This document shows positions 1 through 8,281 of a stretch of 23,255 nt of DNA, piece by piece. Position numbers and translations under genes: made by a program. This DNA is from Schizochytrium sp. TIO01 (lineage: Eukaryota; Sar; Bigyra; Thraustochytrida; Thraustochytriidae), in the NCBI GenBank assembly GCA_004764695.1, contig SMSO01000016.1:48494-71748 (forward strand), read 5' to 3'. Below the pieces are notes generated by a model. It was not told the origin of the DNA, did not search any database, and saw only the letters and a list, made by a program, of their open reading frames with translations. How positions within the stretch are numbered: position 1 is the stretch's first letter; every line of letters begins with the position of its first letter.

Positions 1-56
1 CGGGTTGTTTCGCACCCACTCGTAAGCCTCGAAAAAATAAAAAAATTATATCCTAA
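1..56 (+). CDS. rps19: Small subunit ribosomal protein S19, C-terminal end (5' cut by window)
   Basis: Only the last 17 codons are inside the window, read in the frame that starts at base 3 and ends with TAA at 54-56. The visible residues include FAPTRKPRK, the recognisable C-terminal motif of S19 (family pattern GEFAPTR). S19 binds the head of the mitochondrial small subunit. The TAA touches the ATG of rps3 with no spacer, which keeps the ancestral bacterial S10-operon order rps19-rps3-rpl16. The call rests on a short motif plus its neighbours, so it is good but not certain. Confidence 0.8.
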   Translation, partial: GCFAPTRKPRKNKKIIS

Positions 57-728
57 ATGTATTCTTCTATTAAATTTTCAGATACTCTATTCACAAAATT
101 TTCGTATAGTTTTTGGTTTAGTAAAGGTTTGTTGGTATCAAAGGTTATTGATACTACTCTATTTTCTTTGGGTTATTTGCCTGTAAAATCTACTTTGAAC
201 TTTAATAGTTCTTATTGTTACATTACCCTAGATTTGTTTCAATTTAAGTCTAGCTATACTTCAGCTCTTTTTTTGAAAGCAGTATCTCTTTTGGAAAAGC
301 ATATTTCTTTGCTTATTTTGGCGGGTATTCCAACTCGCATTTTTATTAAATCGTCTGCAGTTTCATCTGAATCGTCACTTTTTGAAACTATCTTTAGTTT
401 GGCTTCTAAAGGTTTTAATGTAAGTCATCTAGTGGCCAAAGTTATTGTCACCCTTCTAGAAAAAACTGCTCGTCATAGTCGAGTGCTTGACGTTTGTTTT
501 AGTACAATTACCCGCGTTTTTAATTCATCTACTAATTCTCGAATCGTAGGTCTAAAAATTAATGTGCAAGGTCGCGTAAATGGATCTGATAGGTCTAAAA
601 AAATAGTTTTGTCTTTGGGTACTGTGTCCCGTAAAACTTTTATAAAAGTAACTGATATAAATCATTCTTTTGCTAAAACTCCTTATGGAGTGCTTGGTGT
701 TAAAGTTTGGTGTTCTTATTCTAATTAA
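57..728 (+). CDS. rps3: Small subunit ribosomal protein S3 (223 aa)
   Basis: S3 sits at the mRNA entry channel of the small subunit. The C-terminal third is the diagnostic part: GLKINVQGRVNGSDRSKK (about residues 165-182) matches the S3 C-terminal domain pattern GIKI..SGRLNG, and the protein closes with the family motif YGVLGVKVW. The N-terminal half is lysine/serine-rich and diverged, as is usual in mitochondrial S3. At 223 residues it is close to bacterial S3 and lacks the large insertions of plant mitochondrial S3. The ATG directly follows the rps19 stop, and the gene ends with TAA. I read every codon and found no TTA, with leucine written TTG, CTT and CTA. rpl16 follows after 5 nt. Confidence 0.93.
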   Translation: MYSSIKFSDTLFTKFSYSFWFSKGLLVSKVIDTTLFSLGYLPVKSTLNFNSSYCYITLDLFQFKSSYTSALFLKAVSLLEKHISLLILAGIPTRIFIKSSAVSSESSLFETIFSLASKGFNVSHLVAKVIVTLLEKTARHSRVLDVCFSTITRVFNSSTNSRIVGLKINVQGRVNGSDRSKKIVLSLGTVSRKTFIKVTDINHSFAKTPYGVLGVKVWCSYSN

Positions 729-733
729 TTAAA

Positions 734-1171
734 ATGTGTTCACTTCGTCCTAAACGTATAAAATTTGCAAAGTATCAGCGAGGTCGTCTTAAGTGTTCTT
801 CACCGGGTATTCAAGATCTACTTGCTACAAATTTGCCTTCTTTTACTTTGATTTCAACTGAATCTTGTTACGTTACGAATAATCATCTTAGCGTAGCTAT
901 TAAGCTAATCAAGAAAAAGCTAGTTCGTAAAGGAATTCTTCGTTTGCACGTATTTCCTGATAAACCTTTTACGTCTAAAAGTATTGGTGCTCGAATGGGT
1001 AAAGGTAAGGGTGCTATCTCCATTTGGAAAGCTAAAGTGTCTCCTGGTTCTGTTATCTTTTCTATTTCTGGGGTTTCTGAAACTATCGTAGTAGATGCTT
1101 TTAATTCTATATCTAAAAAATTTCCCTGTTCAGTAAAAGTTGTAAAACGTAATTTTCCAGCCTCATTCTTA
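734..1171 (+). CDS. rpl16: Large subunit ribosomal protein L16 (145 aa), TTA stop
   Basis: L16 helps form the tRNA binding region of the large subunit. The start (MCSLRPKRIKFAKYQRGRLK) aligns with the bacterial opening M.LPKRTKFRKQ.KGR, and RMGKGKGAISIWKAKVSPG (near residues 88-106) is the L16 signature around GKGKG. The first in-frame TTA is at 1169-1171, after NFPASF; a TAA lies only two codons further on, so either reading gives nearly the same protein. I take TTA as the stop because of the genome-wide pattern. The gene follows rps3 by 5 nt. A tRNA-like minihelix stands between it and nad7. Confidence 0.93.
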
Positions 1172-1196
1172 TATTAAGTGTTATTTTTACCCTCTT

Positions 1197-1247
1197 AGTG
1201 GTACTCGTAGTATTATATAAATAGGGGTTCAATTCCCTTTGCCACTT
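1197..1247 (+). other. tRNA-like minihelix (acceptor stem plus T arm, no anticodon arm)
   Basis: A 7-bp acceptor stem is formed by AGTGGTA (1197-1203) and TGCCACT (1240-1246), with one T-G pair. It stacks on a T arm of AGGGG, loop TTCAATT and CCCTT (1223-1239), followed by T as discriminator. Only 19 nt (1204-1222) join the two halves, too few for both D and anticodon arms, and no anticodon stem can be drawn, so it cannot decode. It ends 13 nt before the nad7 ATG, the same distance at which true tRNAs precede genes here. I infer a degenerate tRNA kept as a substrate for RNase P and RNase Z, that is, an mRNA-cutting signal. A similar element lies at 8282-8327. Confidence 0.6.
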
Positions 1248-1260
1248 TACTGAATTTATT

Positions 1261-2454
1261 ATGGCACTTACAAAACGAAAAATAAATAAAGAGCTAAAGA
1301 ATTTTACTCTAAACTTTGGTCCTCAACATCCCGCTGCTCACGGGGTTTTGCGTCTTGTTTTGGACTTGCAAGGAGAAAATGTTCTTCGTGCAGATCCTCA
1401 CATTGGTCTTTTGCATCGAGGTACTGAAAAATTGGTTGAACATAAGAATTATATGCAAGCATTGCCTTATTTCGATAGGCTGGACTATGTTTCTATGATG
1501 GCCCAAGAACACACTTATTCTATAGCAGTTGAATCATTGATGAATATTCAAGTACCTAAACGTTCTATGTATATTAGGGTTATCTTTTTGGAAATCACTC
1601 GTCTATTGAATCATTTGCTATTTATTAGTTGCCACGCGCTTGACGTTGGGGCTATGACCGCTTTTTTTTGGGGATTCGAAGAACGGGAAAAACTTATAGA
1701 GTTTTATGAGCGTGTTTCTGGTGCTCGAATGCACGCTGCTTATGTACGTCCCGGAGGGGTTGCTTACGACATTCCTATAGGCTTGTCAGCAGATATTTAT
1801 AGTTTTTGTGAAGCTTTTCGGGTTCGTCTAGATGAATTTGAAGAGTTGCTAACCGAAAACCGTATTTGGAAACAACGTCTAGTTGATGTGGGAGTTGTTA
1901 CCATAAAAGATGCTGCTTCTTGGGGGTTTAGTGGTGTTATGCTTCGAGGTAGCGGAGTTTGTTGGGATTTGCGTAAAAACACTCCTTATGAAATCTATGA
2001 TGAACTCGATTTTTCGGTTCCTGTAGGTACAAACGGAGATTGCTATGACCGTTACCTTGTTCGAGTAGCTGAGATGCGAGAATCTTTGTCAATCATCGTT
2101 CAGTGTTTGAATAATCTTCCACAAGGTTCTGTTAAAGTAGACCACAAAGTGTCTGCCCCTTCTCGTAAAGAATTGAAACATTCTATGGAAGCTACTATTC
2201 AACACTTTAAATACTTCTCTGAAGGTTTTTCAGTTCCCGCAGGTGAAATTTATATAGCGACTGAAGCCCCTAAAGGAGAATTCGGTGTATTTCTTGTTTC
2301 TGACGGATCTTCAAAACCTTATCGTTGTAAAATAAAAGCGCCCGGATTTGCTCATTTGCAAGGGCTAGACATAATAGCAAAAGGACATCTAATTGCTGAT
2401 GTAGTTACCATTATTGGTACTCAAGATATTGTTTTTGGAGAAGTTGATCGTTTA
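1261..2454 (+). CDS. nad7: NADH dehydrogenase (complex I) subunit 7, 49-kDa type (397 aa), TTA stop
   Basis: Nad7 is the 49-kDa subunit of the matrix arm of complex I and helps form the quinone site. Visible family motifs are [14 protein letters not shown] (about residues 18-31), [25 protein letters not shown] and the C-terminal DIVFGEVDR. Family members end at or just after GEVDR. Here GEVDR is followed by TTA (2452-2454). Ignoring that TTA would add 12 unrelated residues and push the gene 22 nt into trnG; with TTA as stop the gene ends 14 nt before trnG. It is one of the cleanest cases for the altered code. The gene is preceded by a tRNA-like minihelix. Confidence 0.97.
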
Positions 2455-2468
2455 TTTAGGTCAGCTTT

Positions 2469-2540
2469 GCGGATGTGGTGTAAAGGTTAACACTTTAGCC
2501 TTCCAAGCTAATTATGAGGGTTCAAGTCCCTTCATCCGTT
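2469..2540 (+). tRNA. trnG(ucc): tRNA-Gly(UCC)
   Basis: A full cloverleaf can be drawn: acceptor GCGGATG with CATCCGT (first pair G-T), D stem GTGT/ACAC, anticodon stem TTAGC/GCTAA with loop CTTCCAA (anticodon TCC), and T arm GAGGG, TTCAAGT, CCCTT. The discriminator is T. It separates nad7 from the rRNA block and probably marks the 5' side of rnl. Confidence 0.95.
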
Positions 2541-2542
2541 TT

Positions 2543-5012
2543 TATTTATGGCATTTGAAGGATCTCTAGGTAATGTTAATATAGAGGCGTTTTTATATGC
2601 GATAAGCTAACCTATTTCGGTTAGATTCCTCTAGGAAAACCATTAATTTATTTTATTTATAACCTTGCGAATTGAAACATCTTAGTAGCAAGTTAAAAAA
2701 TTAAACAAGGAGTTGAAAGTAGTGGCGAGCGAAATCAATTTAAGCTTAAGGATTTTTTGCAAAAAATTTTAAAACCATAGAAGGTATTTAAGTCCTGTAT
2801 TTTGTAAAAATTTCTTATACATTAGTAAGTTGAGACATGTTATCTTTACTGAAAATAGGAGAACCATCTTCTAAAGCTTAACTTAACATTAACCGATAGC
2901 GCACAAGTACTGTAAAGGAAAGAGTGAAATCAAACTGCTTTTTATGCTAGAGTAGTTTAAAGCTATTATAGCGTGCTTTTTGTATTACGAACTGAAGAGT
3001 TAATAAAAGTAGCCCAGCTTAAGTGGAGACATGTAGGCGTACGTGAAAGCAAAAATTCAATATTATGTTACTTTTATTATACCCGAAACCAAGTGATCTA
3101 TTTATGAACTAGCGGATGTATATTTGCATTCGGCTGAACCCGTATCTGTTGCAAAAGATTGGGATGATTTGTGAATAGGAGTGAAAGGCTAATCAAACTT
3201 GGAAATAGCTGGTTCTTTGCGAAATCTATTTAGGTAGAGTGTTAAATACTAAAAAAGGGGGTAGAGCTCTGTTTAGGGAAGGGGGTGTCACTTACTAACT
3301 CTTTGCAAACTACGAATACCTTTTTTAAGAATATTTAATAAACAAACAATAGGCGATAAGGTCTTTTGTTGAGAGGGAAACAGCCCAGATTTATCGCTAA
3401 GGCCTTTAATGTTTTTTAAGTGCAAAAAGAGTTTATATCCAATGACAGTTAATATGTAGGCTTGGAAGCAGCCATCATTGAAAGAAAGCGTAGTAGCTCA
3501 TTAACTAAGGGTATAGGTTCTGAAAATGTAGGAGACTAAAAAAACAGCCGAAGCGGAAACAGAGCTTAAAAGCTCTGGGTAGCAAAGCTTTTTGTATAAG
3601 TTAGCATACGTTGTAAAATGTGTGTGTTTATCAATTTGATTATTTCAGTATGAGTAACGGAAAACACTCTGTGAATGAGTGTCGTCTGAATCCTCCAGGT
3701 TTCCTAAACAAATGTTGTTCAGTTTAGGGTTATTCGGTCCCTAATTAATTAGCTGAAAAGTTATTATGATGGGTTTTATATATCTAATGAAAAAAAGTAA
3801 TCTAGAAAATTATATAAGGTTTACCGTACTTAAACCGACACAGGTGAGGTAGCATAGTTATGCTAAGACGTAGAGATATTTATTTAAAAGGAACTCGGCA
3901 AATTGGCCTCGTAACTTCGGGAGAAGAGGCGCTTTCTTGATTAAAGAGAAAGTTGCAAAAAAACGGAAATAGCAACTGTTTACTAAAAACACAGGTCTTT
4001 GCAAACACGTAAGTGGTAGTATAAGGACTGACTCCTGCCCGGTGCTGTTATTTTAACTTTTATAGTATTTGCTATAAAACTAAGAACCAGTAAACGGCGG
4101 CAGTAACTCTGACTGTCCTAAGGTAGCGAAATTCATTGGTCACTAATTATGATCCCGCATGAATGGAGTAATGACTGTTTCACTGTCTCTTAAATAATCT
4201 CTGTGAAATTTATTTGCTCGTGAAGAAGCGAGCGTATTCTAAAAAGACGGAAAGACCCCGTGAACTTTTACTGTATCTTTATATTGTTCAAGGTTTTCTA
4301 TTGTACACTGGAAGTGGTAGTTTAATTACATAAGTGAAAGTCCACTCTTTAGTCTACCTAGACTCATTTTTTTAATAAAAGACCGTATAAGGAAGGCAGT
4401 TTATCTGGGGCGGATTCCTTTTAAAAAGTAACAAAGGAGTGCAAAGGCAAGTTATACTTTAAAAAAGTAAGCAGTGTAACGGCAATAAAAACTTGCTTGA
4501 CTGTAAGAGGTACATCTCGCACAGGGGTTTAAAAGCCGGCCGTAGTGATCCGGTGTTTTTTAATGGACAAGACATCGCTTAACGAATAAAAAGTACTCCG
4601 GGGATAACAGGCTAATGTTCTTCAAGAGCTCATATCTAAAAGAACGTTTGGCACCTCGATGTCGACTCAACGCAACCTGAAGCTGAAGCCGGTTTCAAGG
4701 GTTTGGCTGTTCGCCGATTAAAGCGTTACGTGAGTTGGGTTTAGAACGCTGTGAAGCAGTTTGGTCCCTATCTTTTAGAATTTATTGAAAGTAAACAAAA
4801 TGTTTAACTAGTACGAGAGGACCGTTAAGCACTATCCTCTTATGAACCTGTTGTCTAATGGCATCGCAGGGTAGTAACGATAGTTCAGAATAATTGCTGA
4901 AAGCATCTAAAGCAAGAAATCTTTTTGTTATCTTTCTAAACAAAGTGAAAGAACATCTCTTTGATAGGTCACGTGTGTTTTTAGCTTAGTGATACTAATT
5001 TTATTTTTTATT
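2543..5012 (+). rRNA. rnl: Large subunit (23S-type) ribosomal RNA, ends approximate
   Basis: The LSU rRNA forms the peptidyl transferase centre of the mitoribosome. Conserved stretches occur in order: a 5' region resembling the 23S GGATGCC and GCGATAAGC motifs (about 2550-2610), GTGGCGAGCGAAAT near 2722, GACGGAAAGACCCCGTGAAC near 4246, GGGGATAACAGGCTAAT near 4600, and the sarcin-ricin loop AGTACGAGAGGACC near 4811. The total of about 2.47 kb is somewhat shorter than bacterial 23S, and I see no intron. The 5' end is placed just after trnG and the 3' end in the AT-rich stretch before 5036; both are estimates. Unlike the bacterial order, rnl comes before rns. Confidence 0.95.
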
Positions 5013-5035
5013 TTATTATATAGTTTACATTTTTT

Positions 5036-5054
5036 TAGTATTTATTAAATACTA
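5036..5054 (+). repeat. Near-perfect palindrome in the rnl-rns spacer
   Basis: TAGTATTTA and TAAATACTA are exact inverted copies around a single T, in the roughly 50-nt AT-rich spacer that separates the two rRNAs. As RNA it could fold into a 7-bp stem with a 5-nt loop. No tRNA separates the rRNAs, so this may be where their precursor is cut, but an AT-rich palindrome can also arise by chance. Confidence 0.4.
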
Positions 5055-5061
5055 TTTAATA

Positions 5062-6388
5062 TTTTTATGTAAGTTTGATCTTGGCTTAGGATGAACGTTA
5101 GTGAAATGTTTTACACATGCGAGTTGAAAAGCGTACGGGTGAGTTTGTTAAGTATTTATCTTGAAAAAGAGAAGCTTTTCGGAAAGCAAGGTAGTAGGTC
5201 GTTTAATAGACTGACCTAGCCTATGACTTTAAGCGGTTTCGAAAGAAAGATCCGCCACAATGGCACTGAAAAAAGGGCCATACTCTACGTAGAGGCAGCA
5301 GTGAAGAATCTTAGGCAATGAGCGAAAGCTTGACCTAGCAATTTCACAAAATGAAGAAGGCAATTTTGTTGTAAAGTTTAGTAATAAGTTTAAATAATGA
5401 TATAAACTTATTTCTTAGTCCTGACCAATATGCGTGCCAGCAGTCGCGGTAATACGTGAAGGGCTTACGTTATCTATACATTAGGCGTAAAACGTTTGTA
5501 GGTGGTTATTTTTGTTATTTTCTAAATTTTAATTAAACTTTAATTTTGAAATAATACGTTATATCTAGAGGTTCTGAGAAGAAAATAGAATTTTTGAAGT
5601 ACGGGTAAAATCGGTTGATATCAAAAGGACTTTTTTGTGAAGACAATTTTCTACGAAAACCTGACACTGAGAAACGAAAGCGCAGGTAGCAAAAAGGATT
5701 AGAGACCCTTGTAGTCTGCGCCGTAAACGATGTTTATTGTTTAGTGAAATTACTCTTCGGAGATTTTCACTAAATAAGCTAACGCTAAATAAACTGCCTG
5801 GAGAGTACCCCGGCAACGGTGAAATCCAAAAGAATTGACGGGAGCTAGTATAGGCAGCGGAGCATGTTACTTAATTCGACAATACGCGAGTAATCTTACC
5901 AAAGCTTGACAGGAATCTTTTTAACAGGTGTTGCATGGTTGTCTTCAGCTCGTGTTTTGAAATGTATGGTTTAGTCCTTAAACGAGCGAAACCTTTTTTT
6001 AAAGATGTTTTTTCATCTTTAAATCAGCTGAGATAATCAGTTTGAAATTTAAGACTAAGACAAATCTTCATGACCCTTATGCTTTGGGCTGTAAACGTGC
6101 TACAATGGTAAATTCAAAAAGAAGCAATAAAGAAATTTAAAGCAATCCTTTTAACCATTACCGTAGTTCGGATTAAAAGTTGAAACTCACTTTTATGAAG
6201 TTGGAGTTGCCAGTAATCGTGGATCAGCACGCCACGGTGAAATTTTTTACCTAGCTTTGTACATACCGCCCGTCATGTTATGGGAGGTTTCGTTGTATGA
6301 AATGGTTTTAGCCTATAGTATAACGCAGCTGACTGTAATAAAGTCGTAACAAGGTAGCCGTAAGTGAACTTGCGGCTGAATTTATAAA
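5062..6388 (+). rRNA. rns: Small subunit (16S-type) ribosomal RNA, ends approximate
   Basis: The SSU rRNA holds the decoding centre. Recognised landmarks are AAGTTTGATCTTGGCTTAGG (5' domain), the 530 loop GTGCCAGCAGTCGCGGTAAT near 5434, AAAAGAATTGACGGGAGC near 5829, CAGCTCGTG near 5947, TACATACCGCCCGTCA near 6260 and GTCGTAACAAGGTAGCCG near 6344. The 3' end folds into the usual last hairpin (GCCG..CGGC) and runs into GAATTTATAAATAAA. It lacks the CCTCC anti-Shine-Dalgarno tail, which fits the absence of Shine-Dalgarno motifs before the genes. The length of about 1.33 kb is normal to slightly short. Both ends are estimated from the bacterial counterpart. Confidence 0.95.
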
Positions 6389-6482
6389 TAAATTTTAATT
6401 ATAATATCTTTGTATAAAGAAACATTCGGAAACTTTATACTTTTACTTTTTTAAATACTACTCAGGGAATCAAAAAAAGTTT
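6389..6482 (+). other. Unassigned AT-rich spacer with a strong hairpin
   Basis: These roughly 94 nt between rns and trnS form one of the longest unassigned stretches in the window. They contain an exact 8-bp inverted repeat, GTATAAAG (6412-6419) and CTTTATAC (6433-6440), around a 13-nt loop. I see no ORF and no tRNA. A divergent or permuted 5S rRNA is conceivable at this place, since other stramenopiles are known to hide one, but I cannot show it from the sequence. Confidence 0.35.
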
Positions 6483-6569
6483 GGAGAAGTGGCAGAGAGG
6501 TCGATTGCGAACGTTTGCTAAACGTTTACAGGTTAAAACTTGTCGCTGGTTCGAATCCAGTCTTCTCCG
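6483..6569 (+). tRNA. trnS(gcu): tRNA-Ser(GCU)
   Basis: This is a class II tRNA with a long variable arm. The acceptor GGAGAAG pairs with CTTCTCC and the discriminator is G. The anticodon stem AACGT/ACGTT holds loop TTGCTAA (anticodon GCT), which reads AGC and AGT. It is the first of three tRNAs between rns and rpl6. Confidence 0.95.
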
Positions 6570-6585
6570 TTTTGTTTTATATTGT

Positions 6586-6657
6586 TGGGATATAGCTTAA
6601 AGGTAAAGCTTTAGTTTTTGGTACTAAAAGATATAGGTTCGAATCCTGTTATCCCAG
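6586..6657 (+). tRNA. trnQ(uug): tRNA-Gln(UUG)
   Basis: The acceptor TGGGATA pairs with TATCCCA. The anticodon stem TTAGT/ACTAA holds loop TTTTGGT, giving anticodon TTG. The T loop is TTCGAAT and the discriminator is G. Confidence 0.95.
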
Positions 6658-6674
6658 CAGCATTTTGTATGTAG

Positions 6675-6747
6675 GTGGGTATAGTACAGTGGTTAGTACG
6701 CTTGCTTGTGGTGCAAGATGTCGTAGGTTCAAATCCTTCTTCCCGCC
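6675..6747 (+). tRNA. trnH(gug): tRNA-His(GUG)
   Basis: The anticodon stem CTTGC/GCAAG holds loop TTGTGGT, giving anticodon GTG. The acceptor GTGGGTA pairs with TTCCCGC apart from a T-T at position 6. A G at 6674 can pair with the C discriminator, giving the extra G-1 that identifies histidine tRNAs. It lies 14 nt before the rpl6 start. Confidence 0.93.
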
Positions 6748-6761
6748 ATTAACTTTTTATC

Positions 6762-7292
6762 ATGTATTTTACAGTGGTTATAAAAGATGGATTCTCTTTC
6801 TCTGAAAATCAATCTTTTTATATTATTACAGATTCATTTAATAATAAAAGCTTTGCGTTTAAAAAAGAGTTCTTTTTTCAGGTATTTAACGAAACATCGT
6901 CTATCCAATTTGTGTGTTCGAAACGTTCATTTTTGACTAAATTTAAGTCCCTACAATCTAAAATTATCTCTTTCATATCTAATAAAGTTTTTTCTGAAAA
7001 ATTTTCTATAGTAGGGGTAGGTTACAAATGTTCTCTAATTTCTCAAAATACTTTCCAAATTAACATTGGGCTTAGTCACCCTGTTTTGTTTACTATTCCT
7101 AAAGGTATTGTTGTGGAAATTAGTAAAGACCAAACTAAAGCTTTTTTCTATTCTATAAATTATAGTCTTCTAAAAGAATTCGTTTCTTTTATTTGCCAAC
7201 AAAAACAAACTGATCCTTATAAAGGTAAGGGTTGTTTTATAATAAGCAAAGTTTCTGTGTTGCCTCTAAAAGAAGGTAAACGTTCTAAATTA
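6762..7292 (+). CDS. rpl6: Large subunit ribosomal protein L6 (176 aa), TTA stop
   Basis: L6 binds the large subunit near the factor-binding site. The N-terminal half is diverged. The second half carries recognisable L6 features: GVGYKCSL near residue 86, LSHPVLFTIP (family GhSh..PIP), and DPYKGKG with KEGKRSK at the C-terminus (family pattern DPYKGKGI...K.GK). At 176 residues it equals bacterial L6, which has about 177. TTA (7290-7292) follows KEGKRSK directly. If TTA were leucine, this gene would be fused in frame to rps2 with only three extra residues between them. The context trnH-rpl6-rps2-rps4 is tightly packed. Confidence 0.88.
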
Positions 7293-7301
7293 TTTATTAT
7301 T

Positions 7302-7772
7302 ATGAAATCTGTTAAAATAATCTTTTTTTCTTCTATTTTGTCAAAGTATGGTTTGCTTTATTCTAAGCAAACTCAAGCGTTTATGAAAGTTTTCTACTTT
7401 ATTACCAATCTGCGTAAAAGTCAAGTTTCTTTTTGTATTGTAGGGAATTCAAAATCAATAGCACGCTTCTTTTATATGTTTAAAAATGAATCCGTTACTT
7501 TTTTGAGTAAATGGGTTCCTGGTACTCTATCCAATTCTCAAAAAAATTCTCGATCTTTTTATCCTGATATTTTGATCGTTATGGGCTTTAAAAAAAATCT
7601 TGTCGCTATTTTGGAAGCAAATAAAAAGGGGATTCCTGTAATCTGTTTTTCTAACGAAAGTTCTCTAAAGAAATATTCTTTTTATTTGCCTTACGTTATT
7701 TTTTGTGATCCTCGTCAAATTAAAGCTCTTTGGTTTTCTATATTTCTTTTTTTTACATCTTTTAAAAAATAA
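7302..7772 (+). CDS. rps2: Small subunit ribosomal protein S2, reduced (156 aa)
   Basis: S2 sits on the back of the small subunit between head and body. The pattern WVPGTLSN (about residues 73-80) matches the S2 core W..GTLTN. PDILIVMGFKKNLVAILEAN followed by GIPVIC matches the S2 stretch PD.....D....A..EA...IPVI. The protein is much shorter than bacterial S2 (about 240 residues) and seems to have lost much of the N-terminal and coiled-coil region. I start it at the only suitable ATG after the rpl6 TTA, leaving a 9-nt spacer. It ends with TAA, and rps4 starts 1 nt later. There is no internal TTA. Confidence 0.85.
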   Translation: MKSVKIIFFSSILSKYGLLYSKQTQAFMKVFYFITNLRKSQVSFCIVGNSKSIARFFYMFKNESVTFLSKWVPGTLSNSQKNSRSFYPDILIVMGFKKNLVAILEANKKGIPVICFSNESSLKKYSFYLPYVIFCDPRQIKALWFSIFLFFTSFKK

Positions 7773-7773
7773 A

Positions 7774-8271
7774 ATGCTTAAGTTTAAACAACTAAAAAAA
7801 CTAAAAATAAATCCTATCTATTCTCAAAAATTTGTTGCTCATTGTTGTAAGCCGCAAAATACTTGGGTTTCCATTTTGAAACAAGCTCAAAAAAATAGGG
7901 TTTCTTCATTTGTACGTTTGCACGCAATTAAAAAAGATGTTTTTAATCAGCGCAAACAAGTTAAGTACACTTATGGTTCATCTTCTCCAAGTCCACTTAA
8001 GCTTGATTTTCTTATTTGGAGTTCTCGTTTCTATCCTTCACTATTGGCAGCTCGTCATGCTGTTTGTTCTAGTAAAGTAGTCGTAAATGGAATTGTTCAA
8101 AAAAATCCAAATTTCATTTTGTCAGCGGGAGATCTTGTTCATATTCAGGGAAATATCACTATTAATGGTTCATTTTTTACTACCGTAAATCAAAATGTAG
8201 CTTTGCAAGCTATTATTCCCCAAAATTTGGAAATCAGTTTTAGTACACGCAGTTTTGTAGTTTGTTACTAA
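7774..8271 (+). CDS. rps4: Small subunit ribosomal protein S4, reduced (165 aa)
   Basis: S4 is a primary assembly protein of the small subunit body. The S4 RNA-binding domain is clear: KLDFLIWSSRFYPSLLAARH (from about residue 78) then VVVNGIVQKNP and AGDLVHI match the pattern RLD..L.R..F..S...AR..V..G.V.VNG........GD. The N-terminal S4 domain is short and basic, so the protein is smaller than bacterial S4 (about 205 residues). The frame is also open upstream to 7705, but that lies inside rps2; the ATG at 7774, 1 nt after the rps2 stop, is the sensible start. It ends with TAA and has no internal TTA. Confidence 0.88.
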   Translation: MLKFKQLKKLKINPIYSQKFVAHCCKPQNTWVSILKQAQKNRVSSFVRLHAIKKDVFNQRKQVKYTYGSSSPSPLKLDFLIWSSRFYPSLLAARHAVCSSKVVVNGIVQKNPNFILSAGDLVHIQGNITINGSFFTTVNQNVALQAIIPQNLEISFSTRSFVVCY

Positions 8272-8281
8272 CTACGTGTTT

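Noticed and set aside
1197-1247. The minihelix as a complete but diverged tRNA
   Set aside because: No anticodon stem-loop can be drawn, and the 19-nt linker is about half of what D and anticodon arms need. An earlier 5' end (near 1180) does not pair with the acceptor 3' strand.
5565-5816. An 83-codon minus-strand ORF
   Set aside because: It lies opposite conserved small-subunit rRNA and is a chance reading.
6762-7772. A novel fused L6-S2 ribosomal protein of 336 residues
   Set aside because: The fusion exists only if TTA is leucine. TTA follows the natural L6 end, and many other genes here end the same way.
7705-7773. A longer rps4 beginning inside rps2
   Set aside because: The frame is open there, but it overlaps the conserved end of S2, and an ATG lies right after the rps2 stop.
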